Assembly (NCBI GenBank): GCA_944324435.1
Contig: CALUWH010000001.1
Location: forward strand, 118,577-182,576
Direction: 5' to 3'
From: Candidatus Gastranaerophilales bacterium
GTDB taxonomy: Bacteria > Cyanobacteriota > Vampirovibrionia > Gastranaerophilales > Gastranaerophilaceae
Length of the DNA stretch: 64,000 bases
How positions within the stretch are numbered: the first letter of the stretch is position 1; the number at the start of each line of letters is the position of its first letter. Under the pieces are notes generated by a model, which saw nothing but the letters and a program-made list of their open reading frames with translations, was not told the origin of the DNA and searched no databases. The position numbers and the translations under genes are program-made. This document shows positions 1 through 7,603 of this stretch, in pieces.

Positions 1-118
1 AGAAATAAGGTTTAACAATCTCGCTGTTACCGTTTTTCACTGCTTCAATAAATTTTCTTGCGAGATTTTCTACCGCATTAAATTCTTCTATTTGCTCTCT
101 TATTTTAAATCCTTTCAA
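1..118 (-). CDS. Partial hypothetical protein, N-terminal 39 residues
   Basis: An open frame runs from a TTG at 118-116 off the left edge of the window, giving about 39 residues rich in E, K, I and A that would form amphipathic helices (for example EFNAVENLARKFIEAVKNG). A GGGAG Shine-Dalgarno lies six bases before the TTG and overlaps the 3' end of the tRNA-Gln on the same strand. The fragment resembles the first helix of NTF2/SnoaL-like proteins, but that is a weak impression. The protein's end is not in the window and the start is provisional. Confidence 0.4.
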   Translation of the reverse strand, partial: MKGFKIREQIEEFNAVENLARKFIEAVKNGNSEIVKPYF

Positions 119-125
119 TAAAAAC

Positions 126-195
126 TCCCGGAGATGGATTCGAACCACCGTTAAAAGAGCCAGAATCTTTCGTCCTGCCGCTAGACGATCCGGGA
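126..195 (-). tRNA. tRNA-Gln (anticodon CUG)
   Basis: On the minus strand the sequence folds into a complete cloverleaf: acceptor TCCCGGA/TCCGGGA, D arm GTCTAGCGGCAGGAC, a five-pair anticodon stem (AAAGA/TCTTT) around loop TTCTGGC, and T arm GGTGG-TTCGAAT-CCATC. The anticodon read from the loop is CTG, for Gln CAG codons. CCA is not encoded. Confidence 0.93.
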
Positions 196-370
196 ATAAT
201 ATATAAATTACATTTTGATTCTACAACGAATAGTGAATAGTTGTCAACAAAACCTTGCAGTACCTTATATACAATTTTTCGGAAAACTAATAAAAGTATT
301 GTTATAGTGCTATCTAGAACTTGTCTCCAATTTTGTCGGTAATAAATTCATAAAGCATATCTTAATTACA

Positions 371-1018
371 TTAAGTCCCTGAGCAAAGTTTTACACCAGA
401 GCTTGTTCCTAATCTTGCCGCACCGGCCTCAATCATTTTTAAGGCGCTTTCCCGATCTCTTATTCCCCCGGAGGCCTTGACTTTAAGGCCTGCGCCTGAC
501 ACTGTTTCACTCATTAATCTTATATTTTCAACAGTCGCGCCAATGCCGTTCTTTACAAATCCGCTTGAGGTTTTTACGAAATCAGCCTTGCCTTCGACAC
601 ACAATTCACAAGCTTTTTTTATCTCCTCTTTTGTCAGAAGATCTGTTTCCAATATAACTTTGAGTATTCTGCCCTGACAAGCCATTTTTATTTTTGAAAC
701 TTCATCCACAATATAGTCATATTGTTTATCCTTTAATCTTCCGACATTTATTACCATGTCAATTTCGTCGGCGCCATTTTTTACCGCATCTATAGTTTCA
801 AGAATTTTTATCTCCGAAGTATTTTGCCCGAGCGGAAATCCGATTACAGTGACTATTTTTATGCCGGTATCTTTTAGATACTCCTTTGCAAAATTTACGT
901 TGCAAGGATTAATACATACTCCTAAGAAGTTGTGCTCTTTTGCCTCATTAAACAGTTTTATAAGCTCATTTCGTGTTGCATCCTGTTTTAAAAGTGTGTG
1001 TTCTATGTATTTATTCAT
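371..1018 (-). CDS. deoC: Deoxyribose-phosphate aldolase
   Basis: DeoC cleaves 2-deoxyribose-5-phosphate to acetaldehyde and glyceraldehyde-3-phosphate in cytoplasmic deoxynucleoside catabolism. The 215-residue length is normal for the short bacterial form. The Schiff-base lysine sits in FVKTSSGF (K149), the second active-site lysine in KASGGI (K181), and the catalytic aspartate in EIDMVIN (D87). The start has a strong GAGGAG Shine-Dalgarno nine bases upstream. No other deo or nucleoside genes are adjacent; the gene stands alone between tRNA-Gln and the end of the flagellar operon, so it is probably transcribed independently. Confidence 0.95.
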   Translation of the reverse strand: MNKYIEHTLLKQDATRNELIKLFNEAKEHNFLGVCINPCNVNFAKEYLKDTGIKIVTVIGFPLGQNTSEIKILETIDAVKNGADEIDMVINVGRLKDKQYDYIVDEVSKIKMACQGRILKVILETDLLTKEEIKKACELCVEGKADFVKTSSGFVKNGIGATVENIRLMSETVSGAGLKVKASGGIRDRESALKMIEAGAARLGTSSGVKLCSGT

Positions 1019-1160
1019 ACAGCTCTCCTCTGCCCCTGCATAGTGGGTAATTTTTTGTTAATTCTTATCGTTGCATTTTGCTGCTTTTTGTATTGTATAT
1101 GATTGTTTCGCATGGCGCAAGTTTATAATATTTTTTCATAATTTTAAATGCAGTATTCTC

Positions 1161-1189
1161 AAAAAAGAAAAAAGGACAAAATTGTCCTT
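1161..1189 (-). terminator. Rho-independent terminator after flagellar operon
   Basis: On the minus strand an eight-pair AAGGACAA/TTGTCCTT hairpin is followed by a T-rich run (TTTTTTCTTTTTT). It lies downstream of flgL and behind a second hairpin at 1235-1264, so it probably ends the flagellar transcript. Confidence 0.75.
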
Positions 1190-1234
1190 AAAATGGTAAG
1201 TATATTAAAATTGTAGACTATTTTTATATTTAAA

Positions 1235-1264
1235 CTTGCATTCTTCATCCGTGAGGAATGCAAG
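1235..1264 (-). terminator. Hairpin just after flgL
   Basis: A nine-base-pair stem CTTGCATTC/GAATGCAAG encloses a 12-base loop about seven bases after the flgL stop codon. The tail on the minus strand is only moderately T-rich (TTTAAATAT), so it may be a weak terminator or an mRNA 3'-end stabiliser ahead of the stronger terminator at 1161-1189. Confidence 0.55.
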
Positions 1265-1270
1265 AAATTT

Positions 1271-2359
1271 TTACAGATAATTAAGGAGGCTCATTCCCAT
1301 AGATGCTGATGTTACCTGCAGGCTTGCCTGATAGGCATACTGTGCCATATACCAGTCAGTTATTGCCTCTGTCAAATCAACATCACGAATTTCACTTAAA
1401 TAAGAAGTCAAATTTTCGTTATTTGTATCAAGGGTTGAAGTTGACATTTCAAGACGGTTATACACACCGCCAAATTTAGTTTGTTCCTCAGTAATTTGGG
1501 TCAGAGAGTCTGAAAATCTGTCGAGAGTCGAATTCATTAATTCATACCCTTCTTCTGTATCACCGTCAAGTACCATTTGAATTGAATTACTGAGAAGCTT
1601 CATCGCGCCCATAACGCCCTCTGCTTCTTCCGGTGCTCCGTCTGTTAAGTCACCTATATCTCCTGTGTATTCCAAACCATTCTCGTATGTATAAACATCG
1701 GCCCCGGTTTCATCAGTTGTTCTTATAACTCTATTTCCGTTGACGTCAGTGTATACACCGTTACCGGGCTCTACTGCAGCTTTATAATACCCAAAAACTC
1801 TGTCGCCGGTCGTATTGATTATTTCAAAGACCCCGTCTGCAACTTCTGTCTGCCTTATGTAATCAGGGTTGTCATAAGGCGTGCCGTTATAGATAATATC
1901 ACCGTTATCATCTATTGTATAAGGAACTGTTTTGGTGTTAGCTCCGCCAAAAATATAATTGTCATTGTACTCAGTGTTAGCCAAATCAACCATTGTCTTG
2001 ATGGTTTCATCGATTTCGATTTTTAAAGCTTCCAGTGATGTATCGCTGTATGTCTGGTTGTTTGCCTGAACAGCACTATCCCAGGCAGATGACAGGTAGC
2101 TTGTTGCAAGAGACATCAAGTCATCAAGTGTGCTGAGTTCGGATTTTGCCATCTCAACATTTGTTGAAAATGTATCTATTTGTCCCAGCTGCCTGCTTGT
2201 ATTAAGAATATTGACTGCGGCGATAGGATCATCCGTAATACTCATAACCTTGTGCCCTGAAGTCAGCTGAGAATTAATCCTGTTGTAGTTATATAAGTTT
2301 TGCTGCATATCTGCAACAAGCTGTGCATATTTCCCTGTGGTTGAAACTCTTTCTACCAT
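1271..2359 (-). CDS. flgL: Flagellar hook-filament junction protein FlgL (HAP3)
   Basis: FlgL is the second junction protein between the flagellar hook and the flagellin filament; it is exported by the flagellar type III apparatus and needs no cleaved signal. The 362-residue protein has the flagellin-like N-terminal coiled segment (RVSTTGKYAQLVADMQQ at 4-20 and SGHKVMSITDDPIAA at 34-48) and the matching C-terminal helix (VDLTEAITDWYMAQYAYQAS, roughly 325-345). The middle is a Gly/Asp/Thr-rich surface domain. It is the last gene of the operon, four bases after flgK, which is the usual flgK-flgL order. Confidence 0.93.
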   Translation of the reverse strand: MVERVSTTGKYAQLVADMQQNLYNYNRINSQLTSGHKVMSITDDPIAAVNILNTSRQLGQIDTFSTNVEMAKSELSTLDDLMSLATSYLSSAWDSAVQANNQTYSDTSLEALKIEIDETIKTMVDLANTEYNDNYIFGGANTKTVPYTIDDNGDIIYNGTPYDNPDYIRQTEVADGVFEIINTTGDRVFGYYKAAVEPGNGVYTDVNGNRVIRTTDETGADVYTYENGLEYTGDIGDLTDGAPEEAEGVMGAMKLLSNSIQMVLDGDTEEGYELMNSTLDRFSDSLTQITEEQTKFGGVYNRLEMSTSTLDTNNENLTSYLSEIRDVDLTEAITDWYMAQYAYQASLQVTSASMGMSLLNYL

Positions 2360-2362
2360 TTA

Positions 2363-3958
2363 TTAACCTCCCAGTGTCATTAGCGTATCCAAACAAGCAT
2401 TACAAATATTAAATACCTGCGCTGCAGCAGAATACGCTGTTTGGTATTTGACCAAGTCGACCAATTCTTCATTTAAGTCAACGCCGTTGTTATTATCAAT
2501 CTTGCTCTCGACAGAAGCAACAACGTCTGACTGAGTATCATATAATGTCTGCAAGCTGCTGCCTGCAGAAGCAACTTTACCTACAAGTGATGTGTAGTAG
2601 TCCTCAATAGACATTCCTTCAAGTGAATCATGAGCTGTATTTCTTGTATCTAGCATAGCTGCAACGTTTTGTGCGTTACCTACTGCATTTTCGTCAAAAT
2701 TCGCAGGGTCATCAATGTAAGCGCAGGCTATATTCCAGATACCGTCTTCCGTAAACAAATCAGAGTTAAGCTGGATATTCCCTGCGGTAATCCCTTCTCC
2801 TGTTCCGTCTGCGCCTACAAATATCAGATTATTTTCATTTGTTGCCATAAGTTTTCCTGTATCATCAGGATTAATACAATATGCACCTTCTCTGGTATTC
2901 AAGTCGTTAAATATATCTGCAATTGCCTGAGCCAGAGTATTTAAGCTATTCATTACTGTTCCGGCATTAGTTTCGCCGTCACCGTTATCGGTTGCAGAGT
3001 GTAAAAGACCGCCCAAAGTTCCTTCTGTTAATATGGAGTTTGCATTGGCAACAACAACCCTATTTTCTTCCTGAGGATTTATAATACTTATTACGGCATT
3101 TTCTCCGTCCCAGTCATCAGGGTATGTTATACCCATTTTGTCGCAGTAAGATTGCGCTGTTTCTATTTCCAGCTGACCTGTTACTTTTGCACCTTTAACA
3201 AGTGTTACACCGTTTACGGAAATTTCAACGGCACCGTTGTGGATTTCTTCAACATCAATATCCACAAATTCCGCAATATCATTTAATATTAAATCTCGTT
3301 TATCCAGAAGGTTATTCGCTTCCAGGGTGCCTGTCTGGGTAATCTGAAGAGCTCTGTTTACATCCGCAAGTTCCGTTAACTTGTCGTTTAAAGCTTGATA
3401 CTGAACATAAATTTTTGAGTTTTCCAACGACTCTTGGCTAACCCCATCTCCCAATGCTTTAGAAGTCAGCTCTTCAAGCTCAATGCTCTTTGTATTCAAG
3501 ACAGAAGTTAAAGTTTTGGCTGTTTCCAAAAAGTTTGTTCGGGCTGTTGAACTCGCCGGATATTCGTTAAGATTGTTTAATGCTTCATAGAAATCGCTTA
3601 ATGCTGCGTCTACACCGGTGCTTTCCAAATCATCGAGGATGTTTGCAAGCTCATCAAGATTTGCAAGCTGCTGATCAAGTGTATTCAGATGAGATAATTG
3701 AGTTCTGTAGTAGTTATTAAGATATGAATCATTATATCTCATAACATTTGCAATCATAACTCCGCCGTTTGCGCGAACCTGATTGTTTACATTATTTCCT
3801 ATAGAACCTGCAATATTTCTGGTTGCCAGATTAACTCTTTGTTTGGAATATCCCTCAGTATTCATGTTGGCAACGTTATGCGATACAACGCTGATGGCTT
3901 TCTCGTTTATAGAAAGTGCATTTGCCGACATGTTGAGTGATGATAATAAACTGGACAT
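2363..3958 (-). CDS. flgK: Flagellar hook-associated protein FlgK (HAP1)
   Basis: FlgK caps the hook and forms the first hook-filament junction ring. The 531-residue length is typical. The N-terminus carries the flagellar rod/hook family signature (NVANMNTEGYSKQRV, about 28-42) and the C-terminus the paired helix (VDLNEELVDLVKYQTAYSAA, from about 493). The central region is variable, as usual. It is followed closely by flgL and preceded, after a 133-base gap, by the FlgN-like chaperone gene. Expression is expected to be late in the flagellar cascade, but no sigma-28 promoter was recognised in front of it. Confidence 0.94.
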   Translation of the reverse strand: MSSLLSSLNMSANALSINEKAISVVSHNVANMNTEGYSKQRVNLATRNIAGSIGNNVNNQVRANGGVMIANVMRYNDSYLNNYYRTQLSHLNTLDQQLANLDELANILDDLESTGVDAALSDFYEALNNLNEYPASSTARTNFLETAKTLTSVLNTKSIELEELTSKALGDGVSQESLENSKIYVQYQALNDKLTELADVNRALQITQTGTLEANNLLDKRDLILNDIAEFVDIDVEEIHNGAVEISVNGVTLVKGAKVTGQLEIETAQSYCDKMGITYPDDWDGENAVISIINPQEENRVVVANANSILTEGTLGGLLHSATDNGDGETNAGTVMNSLNTLAQAIADIFNDLNTREGAYCINPDDTGKLMATNENNLIFVGADGTGEGITAGNIQLNSDLFTEDGIWNIACAYIDDPANFDENAVGNAQNVAAMLDTRNTAHDSLEGMSIEDYYTSLVGKVASAGSSLQTLYDTQSDVVASVESKIDNNNGVDLNEELVDLVKYQTAYSAAAQVFNICNACLDTLMTLGG

Positions 3959-4091
3959 TGTTCCCTCAATTCTGTTTTAAAGTTACTTTTATAAGCCTGC
4001 ATTATCTGCCGCTCATTTTGCGGCTGCATTATCCTTAATACCTGTAGTAAATCGGATTGACAGCCAAGAAACCTTGAACAATTCTTGTTCC

Positions 4092-4589
4092 CTAGATTTC
4101 TTCATTTATGGTCCACATGTCTATATCATGTGTGTCTGTTTTTCCTGCTCCGTTGTAATTACTTCCTTGAGGAGCAAAAGCATTAATAATTGTTTCCAAC
4201 ATCTTGTTAGACATTACTATGCCATGTTTTAATAGTTCCACATTTTGGTTATTTAGTAACACTAAATCCGGAATAATTTTACAAATCTTAACCTTTCTTT
4301 CTTTTAATTTCTCGGTAAAATTAGGTGCTTCTCGCTCAGAGAGCTCAATAAAGGCTGACATGTTGCCATCTTCGCCGAGAAGTTTTATTGCGATTTCTTG
4401 TCTTGAATTGTTAAGTTGTATTATTTTATTATTCAAAGCAAGAATTTGATTATCCAGAACTCCCAAATCATCGGGCTTAGCTTTCTTCAGAGTCTCTTTT
4501 TTCTCTTCAAAGAGTTTTTTAAGCTCTGTATAAGCATCGATTATCTTATCAAGGATTTCTATTAAGTTTTGAAATAATTTTTTATCCAT
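4092..4589 (-). CDS. flgN: FlgN-family flagellar export chaperone
   Basis: FlgN-type proteins bind FlgK and FlgL in the cytoplasm and deliver them to the export gate. This 165-residue protein is almost entirely helical by composition (ILDKIIDAYTELKKLFEEKK near the start), with long heptad-like stretches and a polar tail, as in the FlgN family, whose sequence conservation is low. Placement directly upstream of flgK-flgL is the strongest argument. A different coiled-coil flagellar accessory protein cannot be excluded. The preceding junction holds one copy of the hairpin repeat. Confidence 0.7.
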   Translation of the reverse strand: MDKKLFQNLIEILDKIIDAYTELKKLFEEKKETLKKAKPDDLGVLDNQILALNNKIIQLNNSRQEIAIKLLGEDGNMSAFIELSEREAPNFTEKLKERKVKICKIIPDLVLLNNQNVELLKHGIVMSNKMLETIINAFAPQGSNYNGAGKTDTHDIDMWTINEEI

Positions 4590-4601
4590 ATTTTGTCCTT
4601 T

Positions 4602-4717
4602 TTGTTGCGTGAAGGGTGAAGAGTTAGGCGTGAAGAGTGCTTTTAAAAATTTCTCTTATTGAACATACTCATTTTATATTGCTCGCTTCACACCTTACCT
4701 TTCACGCTTCACGTATT
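4602..4717. repeat. Intercistronic inverted-repeat element, copy A
   Basis: This junction between flgH and flgN consists of two long arms built from imperfect GTGAAG/GCGTGAAG units in opposite orientation, enclosing an AT-rich centre with TTTTAAAAATTTCTCTTATTG and TTATATTGCTCGC. The right arm reaches the flgH stop codon and the left arm ends just before the flgN Shine-Dalgarno. The same arms and centre recur at 5690-5780 and 6140-6266. Confidence 0.75.
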
Positions 4718-5327
4718 AGAACAGATATTTGATAAATCTGTTGAATATACCTTCGTTCTGGTTTCTGGAGATTGTGCCTCGGCCTGAGAGTGCAAACTGC
4801 AGATTAGAAACATTATATGAATATATTTCTCCTGCCGCATTCAGCCATCTCGGATCTACAACTCCGGTTACAATAAAGTCCATTCTCTCGTTGCCGTTCA
4901 CAAGGGTTTTCTTACCCTGGACAGCTAGGTTACCGTTTGGAAGCTGCTGTACAACCTGTACTGCAATCTGGTCGCCGAACGTGAGTGTTCTTCCGCCGGT
5001 TGCAGAGTTAGACACCTCATTTGTTCCGCCAAAGCCGTCAGAATCTTTAAGAGACAAGCCAAACCAGCGGTTAAAGAATGATGTAAAAGTATCCACAGTG
5101 CTTGAAGATTTTTCGGAGGTATAAGTTAAGTTATCATTAACAGTAATATTTTCTTCCATGATAATCGAGATTAAGTCTCCTATCTGATGCGCCTGAACTC
5201 CGCCGAACAATGAACGCGGTACGCCTGCATAGTGCTGCGTTGCGCCCAGCGTAAACAGAGATTCTGCCTGAACACTCACGCCCATTGTCATTATAAGCAC
5301 AGCTAATACTGTCATTAATTTTTTCAT
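4716..5327 (-). CDS. flgH: Flagellar L-ring protein FlgH
   Basis: FlgH forms the L ring that anchors the flagellar rod in the outer membrane. The 203-residue protein has a signal peptide (about 1-21, MKKLMTVLAVLIMTMG then VQA before ES) and the family core, including SLFGGVQAHQIGDLISIIM and VQGKKTLVNGNE. In enterobacteria FlgH is a lipoprotein; here no lipobox cysteine follows the signal peptide, and cleavage by signal peptidase I after VQA is the plausible reading. The gene lies between the 89-aa ORF and flgN in the flagellar operon. Presence of FlgH with FlgI shows a diderm envelope. Confidence 0.93.
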   Translation of the reverse strand: MKKLMTVLAVLIMTMGVSVQAESLFTLGATQHYAGVPRSLFGGVQAHQIGDLISIIMEENITVNDNLTYTSEKSSSTVDTFTSFFNRWFGLSLKDSDGFGGTNEVSNSATGGRTLTFGDQIAVQVVQQLPNGNLAVQGKKTLVNGNERMDFIVTGVVDPRWLNAAGEIYSYNVSNLQFALSGRGTISRNQNEGIFNRFIKYLF

Positions 5328-5335
5328 AACTTACC

Positions 5336-5402
5336 TCTTGTTGTAATGATGGGTGAAGGAATTGTTTTAAATATCCGCTTCACTCTTCAATATTTACCTT
5401 TC
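5336..5402. repeat. Intercistronic inverted-repeat element, degenerate copy D
   Basis: The gap between the 89-aa ORF and flgH holds a shortened version of the flagellar-operon repeat: GATGGGTGAAGGAATTGTTTTAAATAT on one side and CGCTTCACTCTTC then CCTTTCCCC on the other. Arms pair poorly, so it looks eroded. Confidence 0.5.
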
Positions 5403-5406
5403 CCCT

Positions 5407-5676
5407 TTAGCAGAGAAATTCTGCTATAACACTTCTACCATATAGTAAACCGTATTTGATGTCATCATCCGAAATATTGAATTCTCCTACAGTTTTTGCG
5501 CATTCTCTTACTTCGTTCACATCAATTCTGTCAAGCAAAGTTTGGGTTGAAGAGGTGTTAACCCCTCTTGAAACTTCTATATCTTCTGCTTCAGGCTTTT
5601 GTACATTCTGGTTTGATTTGAATGCGTTTAATGCGCTGAACTGTTGTACTGAATTGGTTTCTATTCTTGGTAACAT
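5407..5676 (-). CDS. Small flagellar-operon protein, possible FlgM-like anti-sigma factor
   Basis: This 89-residue protein has a polar, probably disordered N-terminal half (MLPRIETNSVQQFSALNAF and onward) and a helical C-terminal half ending DDIKYGLLYGRSVIAEFL. Size, disordered start and a helical end with alternating hydrophobics are the layout of FlgM, which holds sigma-28 until the hook is complete. Its place within the operon between flgJ and flgH also fits a flagellar role. However, I see no clear FlgM signature, so the function is a guess from size and context. It is flanked by hairpin repeats on both sides and preceded by an AAAGGAC ribosome site. Confidence 0.6.
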   Translation of the reverse strand: MLPRIETNSVQQFSALNAFKSNQNVQKPEAEDIEVSRGVNTSSTQTLLDRIDVNEVRECAKTVGEFNISDDDIKYGLLYGRSVIAEFLC

Positions 5677-5689
5677 TTATGTCCTTTCT

Positions 5690-5780
5690 ATTGCGTGAGG
5701 GGTGAAGAGTGCTTTTATTATTGTTTATTTGTATTAACTTTTATATTGTTCGCATCACGCCTCACCCTTCACTCTTCACT
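5690..5780. repeat. Intercistronic inverted-repeat element, copy B
   Basis: One arm is GCGTGAGGGGTGAAGAGTGC; the other reads CACGCCTCACCCTTCACTC toward the flgJ stop codon. The centre again contains TGCTTTTATTATTG and TTATATTGTTCGC. Arms pair over about 19 bases with few mismatches. Confidence 0.75.
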
Positions 5781-6132
5781 AACTCCCAACATACCTTTCC
5801 ATTTGTCTGTAAATCTGATCTGCAAATCCGAATGAAGTTCTCGGATTGTTTGCAATATCACGTCCCATTTGCTGATATACTATTGATTTAAAAGTATCGA
5901 CGTACGGACTTTCCTTTCCGAATAATCCGTTTTCACGGTCTACGGTTTTATCCATTTCCGATAACATTTTGGTTATAAAAATAGATTCAAATTCTGTTGC
6001 GGCTTTTCTCAGCTGTTCTTTAGAATCTCCTGCTTCCTTGATTCGGTTATAGAGAACCTGATCCGAATTAACAGTCTGGGCATTTTGCAGCCCGTTTTTT
6101 ATTAAATCTATTGTAGGTGTTGAAAAATCCAT
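5779..6132 (-). CDS. flgJ: Rod-binding protein, FlgJ N-terminal domain only
   Basis: The 117-residue protein matches the N-terminal rod-capping/scaffold half of FlgJ (core LRKAATEFESIFITKMLSEM at about 41-60, then NGLFGKESPYVDTFKSI and ending FADQIYRQMERYV). The C-terminal peptidoglycan hydrolase domain of the enterobacterial protein is absent, as in many non-proteobacterial flagellar systems, so a separate muramidase must open the wall. It sits immediately downstream of flgI, separated by a hairpin repeat, with an AGAAAGGAC ribosome site. Confidence 0.88.
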   Translation of the reverse strand: MDFSTPTIDLIKNGLQNAQTVNSDQVLYNRIKEAGDSKEQLRKAATEFESIFITKMLSEMDKTVDRENGLFGKESPYVDTFKSIVYQQMGRDIANNPRTSFGFADQIYRQMERYVGS

Positions 6133-6139
6133 TTATGTC

Positions 6140-6266
6140 CTTTCTGTTGTGTGAAGGGTGAAGAGTGAGGTGTGAATGGTGCTTTTAGAAATTTCTATTA
6201 TTGCACTTTGTTTATTCATATTAATTTATATTGTTCGCTTCACTCTTCACGCCTCACCCTTCACTA
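6140..6266. repeat. Intercistronic inverted-repeat element, copy C
   Basis: The flgI-flgJ junction has arms GTGTGAAGGGTGAAGAGTGA and TCTTCACGCCTCACCCTTCAC in inverted orientation around an AT-rich centre. The outer arm overlaps the flgI stop codon (TAG). It is the longest copy and its centre (GCTTTTAGAAATTTCTATTATTG) aligns with copy A. Confidence 0.78.
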
Positions 6267-7364
6267 GATAATCACCAGCTCGGCTTGCAAGCTTCCTGAT
6301 TTTTTAAGTGCCTGAAGAATTGAGATTAGATCAATAGGCGCAACCCCTATTGCATTTAATGCTCTTACAAGGTCATTAAGATTGCTGTTTGCAGGCATTG
6401 TCACAAGACTTCCCGGAGTTTTGTTAATCTCGATATCTGCGTTTTGGAATCCTACAGTTGCACCGTCTGCAAACGCATTCGGCTGTGAAACCTCGTTTGT
6501 GGCAGAAACAGTTACCGTAATATTTCCGTGCGCTACAGCTGCAGGAAGAAGCTTAACGTCAGCTCCTATTACAACCGTACCCGTCCTTTCATTAACAACA
6601 ACTTTTGCAGATTCCATAGTCGGAGCAACTTCCAGATTCTCTATGATAGAGAGGAAAGACACCCTGTCGTTAATAAATTTTGCAGGGATTTCAACCCTTA
6701 CTGAGCTTCCATCAATTGCCTGAGCCGGAGCTACCTGAGAAATTGTCTTTGCGATTCTGGAGACAAGGGTGTAATCAGAGCGGTCTATTGAAAGTGTTAC
6801 AGAATTTTCGTCTCCGATTTCCGTATAAATATCACGTTCGATTATTGCACCCCCCGGGATTCTGCCTGTAGTAGTTATTGCAGTTCTTGCGGACGAGCCG
6901 CCTGCAGATTTGTTTATACCGCCTACAGAAAGAGGGCCCTGTGCTACAGCAACAGCTTCTCCGTTAGGAGCCTTTAGAATTGTTTGTACAAGCACACCGC
7001 CTTCAAGGCTTTTTGAGTCAGCGATTGCGGATACGGTACAATCGATTTTATCGCCGTTTTTTGCAAACGGAGGAACTGTAGCCGTTACGATTACGGCAGC
7101 TGACGCACCTTTTTGGATGTAGTTTTCCTGCTCAATTACAGTACCTAAGTTTCTCAATAACATTTGGTTTGTAATCTGGGTTGAACGAGAGTTGTCACCG
7201 GTACCCGGAAGACCTACGACTACACCGTATCCGACAAGCTGGTTCTCACGAACCCCTTTGATGTGGGTTAAATCCATGATTCTTACGGTTGCATTAATAG
7301 CTCCTGCCGGAAGCATACCGGCTATCATTAATATCATTAAAATTGATGCTAAAACTTTTTTCAT
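6264..7364 (-). CDS. flgI: Flagellar P-ring protein FlgI
   Basis: FlgI assembles the periplasmic P ring around the distal rod. The 366-residue length is typical. A signal peptide spans about residues 1-25 (MKKVLASILMILMIAGMLPA), and the mature protein begins with the highly conserved GVRENQLVGYGVVVGLPGTG (37-56). The end, SILQALKKSGSLQAELVII, is also characteristic. It is the first recognisable gene of the flagellar cluster in this window and, with FlgH, shows that the flagellum crosses two membranes. The upstream 240 bases have no gene and probably hold the operon promoter, which I could not define. Confidence 0.96.
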   Translation of the reverse strand: MKKVLASILMILMIAGMLPAGAINATVRIMDLTHIKGVRENQLVGYGVVVGLPGTGDNSRSTQITNQMLLRNLGTVIEQENYIQKGASAAVIVTATVPPFAKNGDKIDCTVSAIADSKSLEGGVLVQTILKAPNGEAVAVAQGPLSVGGINKSAGGSSARTAITTTGRIPGGAIIERDIYTEIGDENSVTLSIDRSDYTLVSRIAKTISQVAPAQAIDGSSVRVEIPAKFINDRVSFLSIIENLEVAPTMESAKVVVNERTGTVVIGADVKLLPAAVAHGNITVTVSATNEVSQPNAFADGATVGFQNADIEINKTPGSLVTMPANSNLNDLVRALNAIGVAPIDLISILQALKKSGSLQAELVII

Positions 7365-7603
7365 AATACTTACCCGTTTTTCTTTCAGGATTATGAAAAT
7401 AATCCTAAAGAATATACCTTCCCCATTAAAAGTCTACATTGTACAGTTTAAACTATTGGGAAGAATAAGACATCAATCAAATGGTTGAAATCTTGCCGGC
7501 ACAGTATGTATTTTTAATTAATATTTGATACGATAAATCACAGGTTTAGCATATGCTCGCTTTATAATCTAAAGGTCAGGCAATGCCTGACCTACTACTA
7601 ATG

